From Macrotrachela quadricornifera (lineage: Eukaryota > Rotifera > Eurotatoria > Philodinida > Philodinidae), in the NCBI GenBank assembly GCA_022393335.1, contig JAJEKB010001447.1:23542-87541 (forward strand): 64,000 nt of DNA. Direction: 5' to 3'. This document shows positions 47,857 through 60,038 of this stretch, in pieces. The translations under genes were made by a program, and so were the position numbers. The notes beneath the pieces were generated by a model. That model saw only the letters and a program-made list of their open reading frames with translations, was not told the DNA's origin and did not search any database. Numbering within the stretch: the stretch's first letter is position 1; each line of letters opens with the position of its first letter.

Positions 47857-50800
47857 TCACAGGTACATAGCTTCTTCTTCTGGTTTCATTATAAGTTTAA
47901 ACACATGTTGTTGTTGTTGTAATGCTTGATTTTCATGTGAATGATTTAATGTTGCTTGTTGTTCACATTTTTCACAAAATGTTAATGATGGACAATGAAC
48001 ACAATCAAAACGAATTCCATTAACATCATTATTACATACATCACATCTAATATAAAAATAATAAATAAAAAGAATTTAGTTATTTTAAATACTAACTTAA
48101 CACCATCATGATGAACAATAGGATTATCTGGTTTAGGAAGATCAAGAATAACTTGTTTAGGTTGTGCTTTTGCTGCTGCTGTATATTGTTGAGCTTGTGC
48201 CCAATTAAATTTAGTTCCACAACCTGATTGAACATTTCCTCCATGTGCATCTTGTCCACATACCATTGAATCACAACCTTCAAGTTTTTGAACAACTCGT
48301 TTACATGATGGACAAAGACGACAATTTTGAGCTTTATATTGTTCATCATTCATTAATTCATCATATCGACGACGTAAATCACGATTTCGATTTTCATTTT
48401 CAGCTGTTTGACGATTATAATCATTTAATTGAGTTGCATATGCAGCATCCTGTTTAGCTCTCATTGTTAAATAACGTGCACGTTCTAAATAATAATAATT
48501 ATAGAAAAAATAATTTATTTTTTTAATTAATAATATATTATAGACCTGTTTGACACCAAAAAAACCATCGTTGAGTTATTTCTGGAAGTTGTTGACATGT
48601 TGTACGATAATGATATTGTTGATTACAAAGTGAACAAAATTCATGTTCACATATACGACATTTTACTTTAAAACGTTCATTTGGATCAGCAGCTTCAGCA
48701 ACCCATGTACAATCTTTATTTGGACATTTTATTATTCCACGAGTACGACTTGAATATGCATCAAATGTTTTTCTCATTTGATAATCTCGAATTTTATTTA
48801 ATTCATCTTTTGGAATACGAAGTTGATTAAGTTCTTCATCTCTTAATTGATTTGTACATAGAGCACATGTTAAGATTTCTCCATTAGTCATTTTTGTTTG
48901 ACATGATTGATAATAACATTTATAACATACTTTATGAGTATCAGTACAATTAAAAACATATATATCATCATATAAACGTGGTTCCATACAAATATCACAT
49001 TCTTTTGTTGGCATTTCATATGGAAATGTTGGTCCTATAAAATATATATTTAGAAAAATTTTTATTAAAAAATAAATAAATAAATAAATTACCAAAAACA
49101 GCAAGTGCATTAATAATTGATAAAGGATCTAAAGATTTCGAATGATTTTTAATTTGTTGTTGAATAAAAAATTGAATTTGATCTTTTGTAAATGGATATT
49201 TTGTTCTTGTTAAAATAAAATTTGTTAGTTTTTGACTTTGTGATATGTTATCATTTCGACATTGTATTGCATGATTTTCTAATTGTCTAAATGGATATGG
49301 TAATTGACAATATTCACAAGGTATAACAACATCACATAAATCAACATGTTCATCAAAATTTTCATTATCATTAATATCAATATAAAAATGACATTTTGGA
49401 CATAATGGTCTTTGTTTACCTTTAACAAGTTTTAAAAGACGATCAGATAAACGACGTTCCATTGGAATTAATGATATATCATATCGTGATAATTCATAAT
49501 CACATAATGTTTTATGACATACTGGTGTTTGTTGAGCTTTAGAAAATTCTTCCATTGAACGTCTTAAACATGGTAAACAATGAATATGATGAGAATGACA
49601 TGATATTTCAAATAATTCATCATTTTTATTTAATGAACGTTTACTAAATATATATGTATATATTATTTAATTTTAAAATTTATTTTATATTATGGTTTTA
49701 TATTTACCATGTTAAACATTGAAGGTTTTTTCGTGTTGATAAATTTGATGATTGATTTTCTGATTCAGCAATACATGCTTGAACATGATCTTCGTATACA
49801 GATAGATCAAATGCTTGGAAACATATAATACAATCTTTTTTGGTCTTCTTATTTGTACTAGCTGAAGATGTGATATCGTTCTATAGATATATATATATAT
49901 GTAAAGAAGAAAGTTGGTCTGTTCGCTTATAACTCAGTCTCGGTAAAAGCTAACGTCATCAAGTTTTCCGCAATACTTTCTTAGGCCCAGAGGAAGATTA
50001 TAGGATGGTTTTTCACTTAAAAATTTCATCTGAAGAGAGTGTTTACCTCTCCTTTTGTTGAATTACTATAGTAAGTACTACGTGTGATTATTTTCTTAGT
50101 AACTTGAGAACAAAAGTAGATAATAATCTGCATTTTTTGCCATTGAACGTAAGAGGTCTCAGGATACTCAAAAAAAGAAAATAGAATATATAGGATAAAG
50201 GATGCCCATATAAGTGGTAATACTCATCGAATGTAGAAAGCAATAAGTGGGATAAAGTTTCATTACTCATAGGTCATAATCTGTATATATAAGAAGAATG
50301 TTGTCTCTGTCCGCTAGTTGTTTTTTCATTTGGATGCCGTACGAGTTAGTGGCGCCAAGCGTTTCATGAAATACCTTGTGTCCAGACGAAGGTTGAAAGA
50401 GAGCCAGAGGTAGGAACGGAATGAAATTTCATACAGGTTATGATATATTGCAATTTTCACCAATCTTTCAAAGATTTTAGAGTATTTCCTACTATTGATA
50501 GATTATCCACTGCTTAGTGTCACCTTTTTCCAGCTGGTGTTTGTCTAGTATGACAATTGGCATGAGTAAAAAGAAGACACTCACATTCGTACATTATTTG
50601 CTGAATTGTCCGATTTACGCATGAATGTAAGTGTATGCACGGTGGAACATGTAATAATCATATATAAAAAATTTCAAGCACACCTTCTATATGCCTTCTG
50701 TCGTCTTCTGATATAATAAGTTTACAGTATGTAGATTTTCCGAGCAATGCCGGGTATTACCGATCGTTTCTATTAAACTAAAACAAAATCTTACTCCTAT

Positions 50801-52435
50801 AAAATTATTTGATGTAGTTTGTTGATAAGATAAATTTCGTTGATCATTATTATTAAATTGAAATTTTGAACCATTTGAAGGTGATGAACAGATTGTAACA
50901 TGATTAATATATTCATCTTCATCAATTGATTTCGAACATATAATACAATCTTTTGTTCTATTTATCTTTTAATTATTTAAATTTTTATTTTTTAAATAAA
51001 ATAAAAAAACAAGATTTTTACTTGTTTATATTTTTTATTATTATTTGTTTGAATAAATGAATGTTGATTAGTTGATCCATCAGATGAACATAATCTAACA
51101 TGTTCTTCATATTCATTTTCATCTATTGTTTCAGCACATAAAATACATTCTTTTTTATTTCGATTTTTTAAAAGAATTGGTGATGAAATCTATTATTTAA
51201 TTTAAATTTAATTAATAAAAATAAATATTTAAATAAATATATTACTTGAGATGAATATTTTAATGTATAAGATTTATCATCATCTGAACAAATTCCTACA
51301 TGATTTTCATAATCTTTTTCATCTATTTCATTAGAACATAAAATACAAAATTTTGTTGGATTATTTATTGGTTTATTGGTCTTTTCATAATATAAATTTG
51401 TATTATTATTAAAATCATTAGTATTTCTATGGAATTGATTATCTATTGAACAAAATGTAACATGATCTTCATAATCAGATTCGTCTATTATTTGTAAACA
51501 TAGAGCACATTCTTTTGTTTGTTTTTTTGTTGAAATAATTGATTTGTTAGATAATTTTCTAGCAATCTAATTACTTAAATATATTAAAATAATAAGAAAG
51601 AGAAATAATATATTACTCGTGGATGATATGATGAATTTTGAATATCATTAGTAGTATTGTTACTTCTTGATGATGGCTGAGGTAGAGATTGTTGATCATT
51701 TGAACAAGACATTATATGATTTTCATAGTCTCTTTCATCAATATCTTGAAAACATATAATACAAAATTTTGTTTGTTTTTTTTTAAAATTTGTTGTTTCT
51801 TGTGAAAAATTTTTATTTATCTAAATATATTTTTATATGAATAATAAATAAATAATTTTAAAATCTAAAATATTATTTACTTGTGTAGAATTATTTAATC
51901 TTTCATCTAAAGAATTTGATTGAAATGAACAAGATGAAACATGATCTTGATAATCTATTTCATTTATGTCTTGAGAACATACAATACAATGTTTTGTTTT
52001 ATCTTTTTTTGTATTAAAGAATTCTGTTGGAAGATTATTTCCAACCTATTAAATATAATTATGATATAAATTGAATAAAATGGAACGAAATAAAACCTGT
52101 ATAGGTGTCTGAGCTCTTGGTGTTGCAAATCCTGTATTATCGTTACCACATGTTTGAGAATGTGAAGTCAAATCTTCGACAAATTCCTCACATAATGAAC
52201 ATTTTTTCTTTGATGATATAAATGAATTAGAAGTATCAGTTGGTTGTTCATTACATATTGCAATATGTTCTTCATATTCTTCCATATTGATATGTTTGTT
52301 ACAAATAATACATAATCTTTTCACATTTGATGATCTTCGCTTACAATTAAGTATATGATCATGAGTATTTTGACTCAATACAAAATCTCCACATGCTATA
52401 CATTGACTATAATTGGGAAAATAAGTTGGTTGCAT
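47857..52435 (-). CDS. UBZ4-like zinc-finger array fused to RBR E3 ubiquitin ligase with ZZ finger
   Basis: Eleven exons with continuous frame: 52435-52097, 52045-51881, 51820-51617, 51566-51246, 51189-51022, 50965-50795, 49880-49708, 49643-49093, 49034-48546, 48484-48097 and 48046-47857, about 1,052 residues. Residues 12-490 hold ten C2HC fingers, nine with spacing C-x2-C-x11-H-x3-C, the UBZ4 (Rad18-type) pattern, e.g. CIICNKHINMEEYEEHIAIC. A RING-like region (CHSHHIHCLPC, about 510-560) and a C2HC/TRAF-like region (CPKCHFYID...) follow. RING1 starts at CDICMEP (about 710), the IBR spans CPNKDC...CSLCNQQYH, and the Rcat domain (about 915-950) has the catalytic-type GC of EGCDSM. A ZZ finger (CDVCNND...CEKC) ends the protein. 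It should read ubiquitin with the array and build it with the RBR. Exons 1-6 are bounded by phase-0 introns. Intron 6 (914 bp) contains repeats. Two adjacent genes remain possible, since that intron is the weakest join. Confidence 0.72.
50281..50768. mobile_element. Interspersed repeat in intron 6 of the UBZ-RBR gene
   Basis: Its reverse complement matches 61428-61790: GGTAATACYCGGC near one end, ATATCAGAARACGACAGAAG, GCTTGAAATTTTTT, GAAAGATTGGTRAAAATTGC, and ATCATAACCYGTATGAAATT. The other end has GTACGGCATCCA against CAGTATCCACA. It is non-coding, roughly 0.4-0.5 kb. The preceding 49885-50280 segment begins with similar text (TATATATGTAAAGAAGAAAG) and may be a diverged relative. Confidence 0.65.
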
Positions 52436-52763
52436 AATAGATTATTGAAAATAATTTAATTCAATGAAAGTTTATATTATTTTATCGAAAAAGAAAATTA
52501 TCCTATTAAAGTTATATGAATAAAGAATATATCTATCATGTGCTTATTTTCATTTCTCAATACCAAATGTTTGATGCAAGTTGGAAGAAAATATGATGAA
52601 TGAATTACTCAACAATTATTACTAACTGTACTTACAATCAAGACCAATTGATGTTTTTATGAAAGATGTCGCAAGTTTATTAGAATTATCTATTTGATCG
52701 AAAACTGTTAGTCAATTAGTTTTTAGTGAAGAGTTTTTTTTCTACTATTATAAGGATAAAACA
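52436..52763. other. Short spacer between the UBZ-RBR gene and the CACTA element
   Basis: Likely holds the promoter of the UBZ-RBR gene (transcribed leftward). No specific site identified. It ends at the CA target duplication at 52762-52763. Confidence 0.4.
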
Positions 52764-53130
52764 CACTAGTCGACGATCTTGCCTGTCGTCTTTCCAGATT
52801 CTTGAATTTCTTGTTTGTCAGTCAAGATTCTTTTCCTATTCCTTCTATACAAGATTCTTGCCTGAAAAAACAGATCTGGACCTTCTTGTGGTGTTCTTGT
52901 AGACAGAATCTTGTCTGACAAGCCAAGAAATGCATCGCCAGACAAGATTCTTGTGTTCTTGTTTTCTTGACTGATTCTTTATTTTCTTAACTTCTTGTCT
53001 GATTCTGTTTTTCTTACAATTCTTGCCTGAATCTTTTTCTTGAAGTTCTTAATTGATTCTTGTGATGCTAATGAGCCCTTTTTTATATGAATATCATATT
53101 CTTCTTTCATTACTATTATATTTATATGAT
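52764..53130. repeat. Left terminal and subterminal repeats of the CACTA element
   Basis: At least ten GATTCTTG-like motifs, often followed by CCTGA or TCTGA, are spaced irregularly over about 350 bp. The inverted counterpart lies at about 58200-58609. The chance frame at 52979-53167 is made of these repeats. Confidence 0.8.
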
Positions 53131-53249
53131 ACGTTTCAAATAAAATACACAAAAAAGTACTCAACAAGTAAAAAACTACACGTCAGTTTCATATAAAGAG
53201 AAAAAGTTAAACACAAAAATGGAAAATAAGTAGCAAAACTTAGTTTTTT

Positions 53250-54837
53250 TCAAAGTTCATCGTCGTTATCATCATTGTAATCATCATTCTCTTCATTTTT
53301 ATTCAATAATAACGATGGTTGAACTGTTGTTGAGGTTCCTTGTTTAGATGAACTAACGGATGATTTTATGGAAGATTTTTTTTTATTCCCATCGTGCTTC
53401 ATTTGTTGTAACGAGTTTTTAATTGATTGGCTGTCTGCAACAACAGAAGTTAAATTCAATTGATGAACTCGAGCAACAAAACCTGAAAATATAGATTTCA
53501 AATGCAAATTTCATTATCAATTTTTTTACTAATCTTACCCAAAAGAAGATCAAATTCACCTGGAGCTAAATTATTGAATGAAGCTGTTTCACCATATGCA
53601 GCACGAACTAAAGATCTAGCTGTCATATTCAATGAAGAACAACGTGAGATATGACCTAAATTGATTCCATTTAATGCCTGAAAACAGAAAAAAAGATGAT
53701 AATAGTTCAAAAAATTCTTGTCATAGTCACAGATACTGCAATGCCTAAGGTATTATGTGACATCGACTTTGAAAAACATAATAATAGACAGTTGAGTAGT
53801 CTTCTGTCTAAAACTGTCACTTACGAATGTTAAATGTTCATCATCATTTTGTTGTCGTGTTTGTAATACTCTGGCTTGCTGAAATGACAAGAAAAATAGA
53901 AAAAGATCGGCAAATCATAACTTCTACATACCATATGAACAACATGAGATAACTGTTCAGTAGATTTTTGTAATTCACGTGGAACGTTAACCAATTCCTT
54001 GATTAAATGTGTTTGTTCAGCCACTTGTTTCAACATTTCTTTCATTAATCCATTTGTTTCTTCACATAACTTCATCAGTGGCTTCATCACTTGATTCAAT
54101 CCTAAAACTTAAATAAGAATAATAATAAAACAGAAAAAATCTTTATTATAAAAATTACTGTTATGTGTTGTTTCAGAAATGGACTTTGTAGCTACAGCCA
54201 CTGTTCTTGAATTAAGTGTATTTTCACCACCAACAACATTATCTAACGTTTACAAATTAATAAAGAATTTTTTCATAAATCTTTAAATATAAATTTACTC
54301 ATCATTGCAGCTGCTGTGCTTTGAACAGCTGGATTAAATCGTTTACGAGGAAGTGGTTCAGTTGATGGAGCAGCTAATGTACCAGCAGCAGTTCGACGTT
54401 TTTTAGTTGGTAATTCTCCAAATAAATTTACATAATTTCATATATAAGATGCTCTTGCACTTACCGGTTGATGTAACAAGTGCAACATAACGATTGTTGT
54501 TGCTTGTGATTGAATGGGGTATCGAAGATAATGGTTGATTAGTAGTAGATCGATAATTATCAAATCTAGGATCACGTACATGAGATGATGATGGACCTTC
54601 TAAAAAGATAAAAATGTTTCTATTACCGATTTCAAAAGGCATAAATTATAAGATCTATAATCTATGAACAGTGAGCGTGCCAAAAACTAACTTACGACAG
54701 TTGATATCAGCTGTTGGTTGTGAAATGGGTACACCTGATACCGGTTGCATTTCATGATATGTTTTATCCGAATACTCTTGTGATAAGTGTTGGTCGACAT
54801 TTTCGTCGTAAATGTTGATTGCAGAAGAATTGTACAT
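53250..54837 (-). CDS. CACTA element second protein (coiled coil plus BEN-like domain, TnpA-type)
   Basis: Eight exons: 54837-54696, 54599-54465, 54415-54299, 54242-54159, 54107-53932, 53878-53825, 53677-53539 and 53482-53250. The frame stays open and gives 359 residues. The N-terminal part is disordered with a nuclear-type basic stretch (LPTKKRRTAAG, PLPRKRF). A coiled coil (GLMKEMLKQVAEQTHLIKEL) follows. The segment SRCSSLNMTARSLVRAAYGE to LAPGEFDLL is reminiscent of BEN domains, which bind DNA. The tail is acidic (NDDYNDDNDDEL). By position, 92 bp after the transposase stop, it is the expected accessory DNA-binding protein of the element. The BEN label is tentative. Confidence 0.65.
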
Positions 54838-54929
54838 GAAGATTTAAATCTGAAATACAATAATCAGATAGAAATTATACCAAAAAATATTTTAATAATA
54901 TATTTCACAAACAAGAAAAAAAATTAACA

Positions 54930-57900
54930 TTAGTTTTGATCTGAGTCATAAAAAATTTCAGACAACAATATTTGATCAAACATATGTATCACAATACACT
55001 TATAGAGAACTGAAGAAAAAGGAATAGAAACAAACATTGTATCAGAAAGATTAGCTCTTGTATAATATTTGTCGAGAAATTTAGTTACAATTGGAGATAA
55101 AGACCACAGGTTTACATAATTATTTGAAGAAAAATGACTAACAGTTGTTTCATACATATTTAAAAACGCATAAGAAACATCGAATAATTTATAAAAAAAT
55201 ATTACTTGTCCGAAACATTTGTTATTTATGTCATCATAGAACGATACCACAAAACTTTGTGTATTACCACGTCTACGATATGACAGAGAATGGAATTCAG
55301 AAATTCCTCTCAATGCTCGACTAAAAAAACACACATGACGACTGTCTATCGAATCAATAACATTTTTGACTGCATCAAGAAATTGGGATTGATATTTCAA
55401 AATATATTGTTCATCTAAATAATCATCCCTTTTTAATTTTTCATCAACAAAAATATTATTGATCGACCAGGGTTCTTTTTTGGCTGTGCAACGCGATTTA
55501 TCCAATGAACGACAAATCTGATGAGCGATCAACCGATTACCGGATCGCAAAGAACGAACAAAACGAAAAAAACTTTCATTAGCGAAACAGTTATGAAAGC
55601 ATAGTGCACCATTACTAGTGACTTTGTCTACCAAGTGTAAATGCGCGTGTGTTGAATATAAATAAAATGTCGGACCATAAATAGATAGCGCATGTTCACA
55701 ATAAAGTTTTATAAGTGGTTCAACTTCCATAACTTCCTTGTAGTCATGGTAGAAGTACAAAGTACGAAGAAATACAAAATATAAAGAGAAATGAGCAGAA
55801 ATCTGTTCAGGAAGAAATGAAAAGACAAATGGAAACATCAAATAGAGAAAAAATGAACGGTAGTCATGGGCTTTCCAATATGATCGATCAGAAAACGAGC
55901 GCAATTCCACATTAAAATTATGTGGCCATTTAATTCTGTTTAAAAAATCATTACCTGAGTACCAAACTTCTTTTACAACCATCGTTTCCCATTTTGATAA
56001 AAGCAAAGAGCAATGGCCAATAAAACATAAATGCATAACATCAAGATCTATTTGGGTTGGAATATCCAATATTTTTCTTAATGGACTAACACCTTTTACA
56101 CCAAAACAATGGCCATCAGAAGATTGTTGATTAATTAGTTTAGCACAAATATCAATATGTGCTGATGTACGAAGATTTACTGAATTTTGATTGTATGGAT
56201 ACGTAACATATCGATTTTCTTCGCACCACACACCTTCTTGATCACATTCGAGGCACGCATAATATCCGTTGTGATGAATATGTTTGGTTGCTAAAGCACG
56301 AGCTGGTAAATCTGCTTTAAATAATAATACATCAACTGAAAATGTAATTTCATCAACAACTAAAATTTGTTTAATTGTATCACAAACTTCTTTTAACAAT
56401 GAATCTGCATCTGGTTTGACTGGTGCATTCCTAAAAAAGAACAGCAACTTTAGTACTCATTTGAACACATTAGTCAGGAAAACGACAGAATATATTTAAA
56501 ATGTCGAAAGACGCTGAAACCTTCTCTCACAAAAACAATATTGCTGTTTCCAAGTCAGTATTGAGAATTATTCTCTTTTAAATGGCGATAAGATTAAAAG
56601 GTGACAAAACTAAGCTATAAATAAAATGAGCTTTACGTACCATAAAGATAATAATAAAAGATTCAATTGATTTTCTCTAAGTGGTGGTGGAATTTCAACT
56701 ATCGATGCTGTTACGAACCACGTAAGTTTTTTAGTCCAATGAACAATCGGAGTACTATCGATGTGTAGCATTAATGTGATAGGAAATATGTCGTTGGATG
56801 TTGTTTGAAGATTTGTTTTTTTATTTTGGTAAATTGATCTTGTTAAAACATCACATGGCAGTAATTTATGAACGAGTTGTGGTTAATCTAATATTAAATG
56901 TTTATTTCGACGAATAATATCAATTAATTGTTTATTTGATCGATCGGCAGAAATATGTTCAATAACATCAGCTACTCGTCGTTTGCATTGGTTTTTTTCA
57001 CAACTTATTAAACAATAATTATTATTATCAATAATCTCTAAACATTTTGTACATTTTAACACATGATTAAATGATGATCGTTCTTGAACAATCGAAATTA
57101 ACTTTCTATATGATTTTACTAGTTTATTTCCACTTGGTAAGACACTGCCGATTAATTTCAATAATTTGTTCATATTAGAATCGTTCAATTTAGCTAAATT
57201 TCCAAATTCTAGTATTTGTTTATGATAAAATTTAAATGTAACGGGTGCACCATCGTATAATGGTTCATCTAATTCTTGTTGAACAAATCGTTCTAAAACA
57301 AAGAAAAAAAACATTACTTTTGTGATTTTCTCGTCGAAATAGTATTTGAGCAATGGAAAAAACGTTTCAAAATCCGTTTTAATTATTAAAAATGTAAAAA
57401 TTATTCACCTGGAACTCAAATAAATAATCTCCTAGCATAATAGTTTTAAATAATTTTTTAAAAATAAAGTGCTTTATCCTACCATTTGATTCATTAAAAC
57501 TAAGATTTATATCACGATTGTAATTACTATCGTTATCAGTTAAATCAGCTTCACAAGTATTATTATCAGTAAATAAATTATCTTCATAATTGTCATTGTC
57601 AATAATTAAAGTATCTTCATAACTATTATTATCAACAAATGAATTATCTTCAAGATTTTCATGAATAGATGATAAACATAAATCTTGTTCAATCTAAAAA
57701 CACAATGAACAATATAGAGATTCACCTTAAAATAATGCAGTTCAAATAATTTTTTACTCACAGCTTCTTCTGTAGTTGGAACAGGTAAAGGTAATTGAGT
57801 TGAATTGAGCTTGTGTTTTCGACGTTCTCTCCATCGTCTTTGTCTTTCTGTATGCGGTGATGGTGCTAAAAAAAGAAAATATGCAACTCGAAAAAAAGTA

Positions 57901-57986
57901 TATTATAGGTGCAGATCGACATTACCTAAATCAGGAATAATATTGCTGAACAAAAAATTACTTGAATCCTCTGAGTTGATCTCCAT
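54930..57986 (-). pseudogene. CACTA/EnSpm transposase with one in-frame stop
   Basis: Five exons: 57986-57926, 57865-57762, 57693-57483, 57292-56641 and 56430-54930. The summed length is 843 codons in a single frame, but codon 262 is TAA (56885-56883). The protein has a basic N-terminal patch (RQRRWRERRKHK), an acidic region, a Cys-rich segment (CTKCLEIIDN...C), then the transposase core. LHIDSTPIVHW carries the first catalytic-type D. FKADLPARALA followed by CLEC is the second D with its zinc-binding pair, and VSPLRKILDI...DVMHLCFIGH is a signature of EnSpm transposases. The stop lies upstream of the core, so this copy is probably inactive. Because everything after the stop is intact, the mutation looks recent. 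A separate downstream start or readthrough could still give a core protein. Confidence 0.8.
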
Positions 57987-58199
57987 GAGAAAAAAATTTA
58001 TACAGACGAAATAATAAATATAATGATAATACTATTTTCTGAAAATAAATCATTGTTTCTTCATATCCAATAGAAAAAGACAATGGATAGATGTCATTTC
58101 AAAATGATCAACTCTCTTGAAATGTTACTGATTATAAATGACCAAATAATGATCACACATCTATATTTATATATGTGTTTGAACAACAGACATCACGCG

Positions 58200-58609
58200 C
58201 TGTTGATCTTGAAGATCAGATAAGAATCTTTTAAAAGAAAAAAAAAGAAGCTTGTCTGAACTTCAAGAACTTTTTAAATGTCTTATGGTTCTTTCAAGAT
58301 TCTTGTTTTTCCGATCAATTTGACAAGATTCTTGTCATCTTGAACTTCAGTCAAGATTCTTTTTGAGAGGAAAGGAAAAGATTCTTGTCTGAACTTTTTA
58401 AAAATCTTGAACATCTTGTCACTCTTGTCTGGTTCTTTTACTTCTAAGTAATCAGACAATATTCTTGTCGTCTTGAACTTCTGGTAAGAATCTTTTTTCT
58501 TTCCTATCAAAAGGAATCTTGTCTGCCCATCATGATTATAAAGAATCTTGCCTGATAAACAAGAAAAACAAGAATCTGGAAAGAAATGAGGCAAGATCGT
58601 CGACTAGTG
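58200..58609. repeat. Right terminal and subterminal repeats of the CACTA element
   Basis: Repeated AAGATTCTTG, TCTTGTCTG and TCTTGAACTTC motifs at short intervals, ending in the inverted terminal repeat. The 103-residue frame at 58283-58594 arises from these repeats and is not a gene. Confidence 0.8.
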
Positions 58610-60038
58610 CATAATCTTGTTTTCATCGATCTTAAAACAAATTAGAAACAACTTTGTTTCATATGATCCGAACAATATCATCTTTTATTTGTATAATACT
58701 AAAGAAAACTTTTTCTACAAACTTTATAATATATCACTATTTTCTTAAAATATCTTTTTCGTTACGATTTACCTGATAATCTTATAAGCGAGTTACAGTA
58801 GCATCTTTTCCCTAATATATTCTATTGTTTTGCTAGTTAATTTACCTATTTTGATGTGATAAATAAAAATAAAGCGACATCTATAACATTGACATAACTG
58901 TATGAAAAATCAAACTTCAATATAGACTTTCTAAAAATGGAAATCTACACTTTTTTAAAATATTACTTTGCAACACCTCTTAAAGAATGTACATCTCATG
59001 CTTATATCTAAAAGATCTGAATTATGGACAAATCTATTTATCTATATAGTATCAGAAAATTAAAGTATAACTTTAATTTTATATTATTTGAGATCTTGCT
59101 TTTCTTATTAACTCTTTAACGGGCGGTGGGACAAATATGTCCAATTTTTTTATTTTCGATTGAAGAGTTCTAATAAACTAAGATTAATGATTAGGTGTAT
59201 GATAGCTCACAACTCAGTGATGATCAACTCGTTCCTATGTGAGTGGTGTTAATTAAGCAGCTCTTTACAAATGAACGAGTCCAACGACTAATTTTTTTTA
59301 TGTGAATGGATCTAGTAGTCAGTTCGTTTCGTACAAATAGAATCGAACTATCAACAATTCTACTCTGTATAAATGAACAATAAATGATCACATTATGCTC
59401 ATATCAAATGAGTAGAACGTTAGATGCCACTTTCTTGTTTATTATAAACTGTCACATATCTATCAATTAATCGCATAGATATACATTTATTCTCCTCACG
59501 AATTCACATCGCTTTTTACCATATTATTATGTTGATACGTTGGATTCTATTGTACGAGTAAAATAAAATCCAGCTTAACATATTAAAAAATTCAATTGAT
59601 TTTGATTGCTAATTCATTCTGTATAATTTGTTTTATTTCTCTTTAAAAGAAATGTTAACAATTGAATTCTTCTTTTTATTTAAATCAAACTGAATAAGAT
59701 ATTAAATAACATAAATCAATTGAAATTATTGATTACAATTTTATTGCATTGAATAATGAATTCTTTTACTTATCGAATCGATCCTCTTTTTTTTTTCTTT
59801 TTCTTTTAAATGTATAGTAAGTTCAATTGATATATATTATAGAAGTAAATATAATACATGATGATTTTATTTGATATTTGCAATGAGTATATGTTTGTTC
59901 AAGTAGGTGAAGATTGCGTAGGATACTTAGTAGATAAAGAATAACTAATGTCATCAATCATTATCATTTTTTTTCTTCAAATTGAATTAGACAACGGCGA
60001 AAAAGTAGAAAGAAGAATTTTTTCAATAAAAAATACTA
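58610..60038. other. Intergenic, with possible transposon end
   Basis: No gene seen. Near 58650 there is a fragment similar to the MITE arm at 15560 (TCCGAACAATATCAT). Near 59108, TTAACTCTTTAACGGGCGGT with GGGACAAATATGTCC looks like a transposon terminus at a TTAA site, but no matching other end was found. Confidence 0.35.

Larger units (their letters stand above)
52764..58609. mobile_element. CACTA (EnSpm) DNA transposon, 5.85 kb, nearly complete
   Basis: Both ends begin with the identical 21 bases CACTAGTCGACGATCTTGCCT. After a few mismatches they share CTTTCCAGATTCTTG, so the terminal repeat extends to about 41 bp. CA flanks both ends (52762-52763 and 58610-58611), a plausible 2-bp target duplication. 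The terminal 350-400 bp on each side carry many GATTCTTG and TCTTGTCTGA motifs in both orientations, the subterminal binding-site pattern of CACTA elements. Inside are a transposase gene (57986-54930) and a second gene (54837-53250) on the same strand. One in-frame stop in the transposase is the only damage seen. Confidence 0.9.

Noticed and set aside
52764..53130. Regularly recurring short motifs that might suggest a CRISPR-like array
   Set aside because: The units are short, unevenly spaced, in both orientations and mirrored at the other end of a transposon, so they are CACTA subterminal repeats.
58283..58594. A 103-residue minus-strand frame
   Set aside because: It is built from the CACTA subterminal repeats and terminal inverted repeat.
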